NCBI GenBank assembly: GCA_947481355.1
Contig: CANKGM010000003.1
Coordinates: 1-28,060, forward strand
Direction of reading: 5' to 3'
DNA length: 28,060 nt
Source: Chitinophagaceae bacterium
Lineage (GTDB): Bacteria; Bacteroidota; Bacteroidia; Chitinophagales; Chitinophagaceae
The notes beneath the pieces were generated by a model. The model was given only the letters and a program-made list of their open reading frames with translations. It did no database searches and was not told the origin of the DNA. The first letter of the stretch is position 1. The number at the start of each line of letters is the position of its first letter. Below, one piece after another: positions 25,071 through 28,060 of the stretch. A program made the translations under genes and the position numbers.

Positions 25071-25811
25071 TTAATCCTCCAACACAGTTCTAATGACAGA
25101 TAAAGAACGCATAACACCAAAAGGTTGAATATGCAATGCATAATATTCAATACATCCATTCAATAATTCAAACCGAACTTGCCGGTTCAATTTAATCTGA
25201 TCAAGTTCCTTTACCTGCATGGATCTCAGGAATAAAGAAATGCACTCACTATAAGGCTCAGATAATATTTGCTGATGAATCGGCAGAATAGAAACAAATT
25301 GCCCTTCACGTAAATCAATGATGTTATTAGTCTTGTCATAATTATCCATCATCCTAAAACCGAAAAAATGTGAAAGGTGCAACATGAAAAAAATAGGAAT
25401 ATTTGCTGTTTGATAATTTGTGCTTTTATCTAAACCAACAAGTAAATCTTCCAAAAAATAAAATAATTCTGGATGAGGGTCGGGTTGGCGTAAACATTTT
25501 TGAAGTATCTCAATCATGAATAGCATCACAGAATTTTTCTTTACGTCACTAAACAATGATTCATAATAGACCGCCTGCTTGCACTCCTTGATATGCTGCA
25601 ATGCATTTCGATCATTATGATATACAGTCATATCCAAGATATTCCCAACTTGCAATTGAGAAGCAGAAACGACAGCTGACTTTTTTGTAGACCTGACACC
25701 CTTCACCATATACTGCTGCACACCAAATAATTCCGTAAATGCAGAAACAACTAACGATGTTTCGCCATACTTCACGGTTCGAATAATAATTCCTTTTGTT
25801 TGATGGAGCAA
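25071..25811 (-). CDS. recO: DNA repair protein RecO
   Basis: Recombination mediator of the RecFOR pathway that loads RecA onto SSB-coated DNA. The 246-residue length is usual. The N-terminal OB fold is visible as TKGIIIRTVKYGETSLVVSAFTELFG, with YMVKGVRSTKK following. The rest is helical (YYESLFSDVKKNSVMLFMIEILQKCLRQ, then LFYFLEDLLVGLD and HFFGFRMMDNYD). The zinc-binding cysteine cluster found in some RecO proteins is absent. It starts six bases after the stop of porZ, so the two are very probably co-transcribed, an arrangement I recall from other Bacteroidota. Confidence 0.92.
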   Translation of the reverse strand: MLHQTKGIIIRTVKYGETSLVVSAFTELFGVQQYMVKGVRSTKKSAVVSASQLQVGNILDMTVYHNDRNALQHIKECKQAVYYESLFSDVKKNSVMLFMIEILQKCLRQPDPHPELFYFLEDLLVGLDKSTNYQTANIPIFFMLHLSHFFGFRMMDNYDKTNNIIDLREGQFVSILPIHQQILSEPYSECISLFLRSMQVKELDQIKLNRQVRFELLNGCIEYYALHIQPFGVMRSLSVIRTVLED

Positions 25812-25817
25812 AGTAAA

Positions 25818-28060
25818 TTATTTAATGAAAAATATTTTTGTTGCTAATTGTTCAGAGTTGCTTTCGTTGGATATAAAAACAAGGTAAGCACCACTTGTTA
25901 TTTTTTCACCTTTATAATTTCGACCATTCCAAACAGCTTGCCCACCCAATGACCTTGTTTGGAAAACAAGTCTACCATCAAGCTCAGTAATCTTTATCCA
26001 TGAATTTTCAGGAATACCTTTTATAGCAATTGCACCAGCATGGCCAGAAGGTACAGGATTTGGAAAAACAATTACCTTCTGCTTAACAACATCAGGCTCA
26101 GTAGCCGTTCCTCTGAATGAACATATACCCCAATCAGTCAAAAAGAATACCTCACCAGATTCTTTATTCAAAACGATGTGGTGAACTACATCACTCAATA
26201 AAGGACTATTAGTTTTGGTAAAACGGTAAATCACTTTTTGGCCATCGGCAGTAATTAACCAAACACCATGATGGGTTGCTATCCATTTTCTATCAGCCCC
26301 ATCTACCGCAATATCATATACTGGCTCCTCACCAAATAAAAGTCCTGCATAAGCATCTTGTTGAACGATTGGCAATAATGCCTCACATTCTGCAGCATTA
26401 AAAATATTATCTCCACATTGAATAATTCCAACACCCTTATCTGTTCCAACCCAGATGAATCCATTTCGATCAGATGCAATACTCAATACATTCGAAGAGG
26501 GAAGATTTCCACTCCCTTTACCCTGACGAAAATACCTCCATTGATCATCATTGAGTTGATCAATAGTCCCAGCATCATCAAAACAAAACAATCCATTGCC
26601 CTTAGGAGAAATAATCCATTTATGAGATGATGCATCTATAAGTATTTTACCAACAGCATTGTCAGTATATTGAAATGGGATATTAAAACTTTGCCAAGTA
26701 CCATCAGGCTTCTTAACCAACAATCCATTTGATGCACCATAATTAGTGACCCAAATGTTATTTTCTTGATCTGAACTGACACCACCTACTAAATATGAAT
26801 TCTGAAATGGTGCAGATGGTGATATGGGACTATTTTGCTTATAAACCTTTACATCTGATTGATTAAGTCTTGCTAATCCACCACCAAATGACCCCAAAAA
26901 AACATCTCCTTTTGAAAGATCTCCAGTTATTGCAATGATATCTGTTAATGAATCCAATTCGGAATTTGTTTGATTGCTATAAGAAGTCCAACTATTCCCA
27001 TCAAAGCGAAAAACTCCTCCCTTATTTGAATGCCCTTGCCAATTTTGAGTGACAGATCCTTCTGTAGCCCAAATATTTTTATTAAAATAAATGGCTTCTC
27101 CGGTTGCGATATTGTCTGGAGAAGAAGGGTTAATAACTTGTACATTTCTTCCTTCAAAGCGAAGGAGCCCTTGTATACCATCAGCAACCCATAGCACACC
27201 ATTCAATTCTTTGCAATCCTTTGGATCAGAAACACTAGCATTAGCAGGTGTGTGTATGGAATCATTAGGGCTCGAGAATATTTCTATACGTGCATGATCT
27301 ATATCCCTTTGAAACATGAATAATTTATGATTACTGACGCGTAATCTGCTAATTGGCTTGCTCGAGGTATAGTACAAGGACCAGACGTCAGAACGTTTTA
27401 TAAAAATAGAATCATCTTTCTGGACTATCAATTGATCATCCCATAATAGTAAATCATCGTATTTACCAGCAGAAAGCATGACGTCCTCTTCCACACTCCA
27501 AGCTCCAATTCCACTTGTATTTGATGAATTATAATTTGCCTTTTTCAAACCATGTTCGGTTGCAGCATATATAACACCATTCAGTACGGAAACCTGGTAT
27601 ACTTTTTCGTCTTCACTCGTTTGCCCAGTATGGTATGTATCCTTAATTTCACTTTTTGCAGGGTTAACTACGATAACACCCAAGTTAGAAGATAAGTATA
27701 TGTAATCTCCTATCCAGGCCACATTGTTGACCGTTTTATCAGATGATGTCTTTTTAAGCAAAATATCTGGAATATTGCTCACCAAATTATCATCAATGAT
27801 GTCCACATTTGAATTTGAGTAAACAACACAAATACGATTTGATGTTGGGTCTTTACAAAGCACTTTCAACCCTATATCCGACAACCCATTCACTTTTGTT
27901 TTCCGCTGAAACTCATTATGAACTTGATCATAGGTAAAAACACCAAATGGAGTAGCGGCAAATACCTCATTAGAAAAAAGCTCCACATGCATAACATTTC
28001 TATTAGGCACATGATCTCTCCATTGTCCTATGGGAGGTATTGACTGCGCTTGAATTGAAG
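25818..28060 (-). CDS. porZ: PorZ-like type IX secretion protein (5' end beyond window)
   Basis: The frame stays open to the window edge. The apparent GTG start at 28010 is internal, because upstream codons read SIQAQSIPPIGQWRDH, the end of a signal peptide and the mature start typical of PorZ. Two beta-propellers of two-component-regulator type follow, with repeats such as LSNVLSIASDRNG-like units (seen as SNVLSIASDRNGFIWVGT) and VYDIAVDGADRKWIATHHG. The last 85 residues are a type IX C-terminal sorting-type domain (VIVFPNPVPSGHAG, then TSGAYLVFI and a final KIFFIK). In Porphyromonas gingivalis PorZ belongs to the cell-surface attachment complex that links cargo to A-LPS. It precedes recO by six bases. 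Confidence 0.85.
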   Translation of the reverse strand, partial: SIQAQSIPPIGQWRDHVPNRNVMHVELFSNEVFAATPFGVFTYDQVHNEFQRKTKVNGLSDIGLKVLCKDPTSNRICVVYSNSNVDIIDDNLVSNIPDILLKKTSSDKTVNNVAWIGDYIYLSSNLGVIVVNPAKSEIKDTYHTGQTSEDEKVYQVSVLNGVIYAATEHGLKKANYNSSNTSGIGAWSVEEDVMLSAGKYDDLLLWDDQLIVQKDDSIFIKRSDVWSLYYTSSKPISRLRVSNHKLFMFQRDIDHARIEIFSSPNDSIHTPANASVSDPKDCKELNGVLWVADGIQGLLRFEGRNVQVINPSSPDNIATGEAIYFNKNIWATEGSVTQNWQGHSNKGGVFRFDGNSWTSYSNQTNSELDSLTDIIAITGDLSKGDVFLGSFGGGLARLNQSDVKVYKQNSPISPSAPFQNSYLVGGVSSDQENNIWVTNYGASNGLLVKKPDGTWQSFNIPFQYTDNAVGKILIDASSHKWIISPKGNGLFCFDDAGTIDQLNDDQWRYFRQGKGSGNLPSSNVLSIASDRNGFIWVGTDKGVGIIQCGDNIFNAAECEALLPIVQQDAYAGLLFGEEPVYDIAVDGADRKWIATHHGVWLITADGQKVIYRFTKTNSPLLSDVVHHIVLNKESGEVFFLTDWGICSFRGTATEPDVVKQKVIVFPNPVPSGHAGAIAIKGIPENSWIKITELDGRLVFQTRSLGGQAVWNGRNYKGEKITSGAYLVFISNESNSEQLATKIFFIK

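Noticed and set aside
25818..28010. Taking the GTG at 28010 as the start of the PorZ-like gene
   Set aside because: The frame continues upstream to the window edge and those codons encode the end of a signal peptide and the conserved mature N-terminus, so the gene is truncated by the window.
1..28060. Search for tRNA, rRNA, CRISPR arrays, insertion sequences and attachment sites
   Set aside because: I saw no cloverleaf-like intergenic sequence, no spaced direct repeats and no transposase or integrase reading frames; intergenic gaps are all under 300 bases.

Overview
The window is AT-rich chromosomal DNA from a member of the Bacteroidota, probably a free-living aerobe of the Cytophagia type (the class is an inference). 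The phylum call rests on several things read here: a TonB-dependent receptor with an N-terminal carboxypeptidase-regulatory-like domain, a PorZ homologue of the type IX secretion system next to recO, a three-gene ECF sigma module with 'PENYF' repeats and a Spy/CpxP-like sensor, gcvH followed directly by a vanZ-like gene, a separately encoded C-terminal transketolase subunit, and promoter-like TANNTTTG boxes in place of an E. coli -10. There are no tRNA, rRNA, CRISPR or insertion sequences that I can see, and gene density is high: no gene-free stretch exceeds 300 bases.

Layout. 1-2160 (-): 5' part of a TonB-dependent receptor, cut by the window edge. 2448-5425 (+): rfbA and galE (nucleotide sugars), then the transketolase C-terminal subunit. 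5459-7223 (+): ECF sigma factor, a one-helix membrane protein that is probably its anti-sigma factor, and a secreted Spy/CpxP-like protein, closed by a clear intrinsic terminator at 7278-7312. A 20-bp perfect inverted repeat (7345-7395) then ends the opposite-strand operon. 7394-14025 (-): the cell-elongation operon mreB-mreC-mreD-mrdA-rodA followed by an MBL-fold hydrolase; purD (14134-15417) lies upstream on the same strand. 15557-18397 (+): a POT-family peptide transporter and an AlkB-type alkane monooxygenase whose 3' end overlaps the convergent serS (18370-19641, -). 19737-20081 (+): a small uncharacterised protein. 20131-21480 (-): a class III PLP enzyme. 21775-22551 (+): gcvH and the vanZ-like gene. 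22757-23815 (-): prfA. 23886-25070 (+): an amidohydrolase. 25071-28060 (-): recO and a 5'-truncated porZ.

How the genes work together. The MreBCD/PBP2/RodA block encodes much of the elongasome, so the cell is probably rod-shaped. The sigma/membrane/sensor trio looks like a self-contained envelope-stress circuit. PorZ implies type IX secretion elsewhere in the genome. The rest is mostly housekeeping (serS, prfA, purD, gcvH, recO) with single metabolic genes between. I did not find a large undescribed system. The best leads are the repeat-bearing putative anti-sigma protein, the orphan transketolase half, an AlkB with unusual residues around one histidine box, a terminator embedded in the vanZ reading frame, and two genes without a firm function (the 114-aa protein and the class III PLP enzyme).
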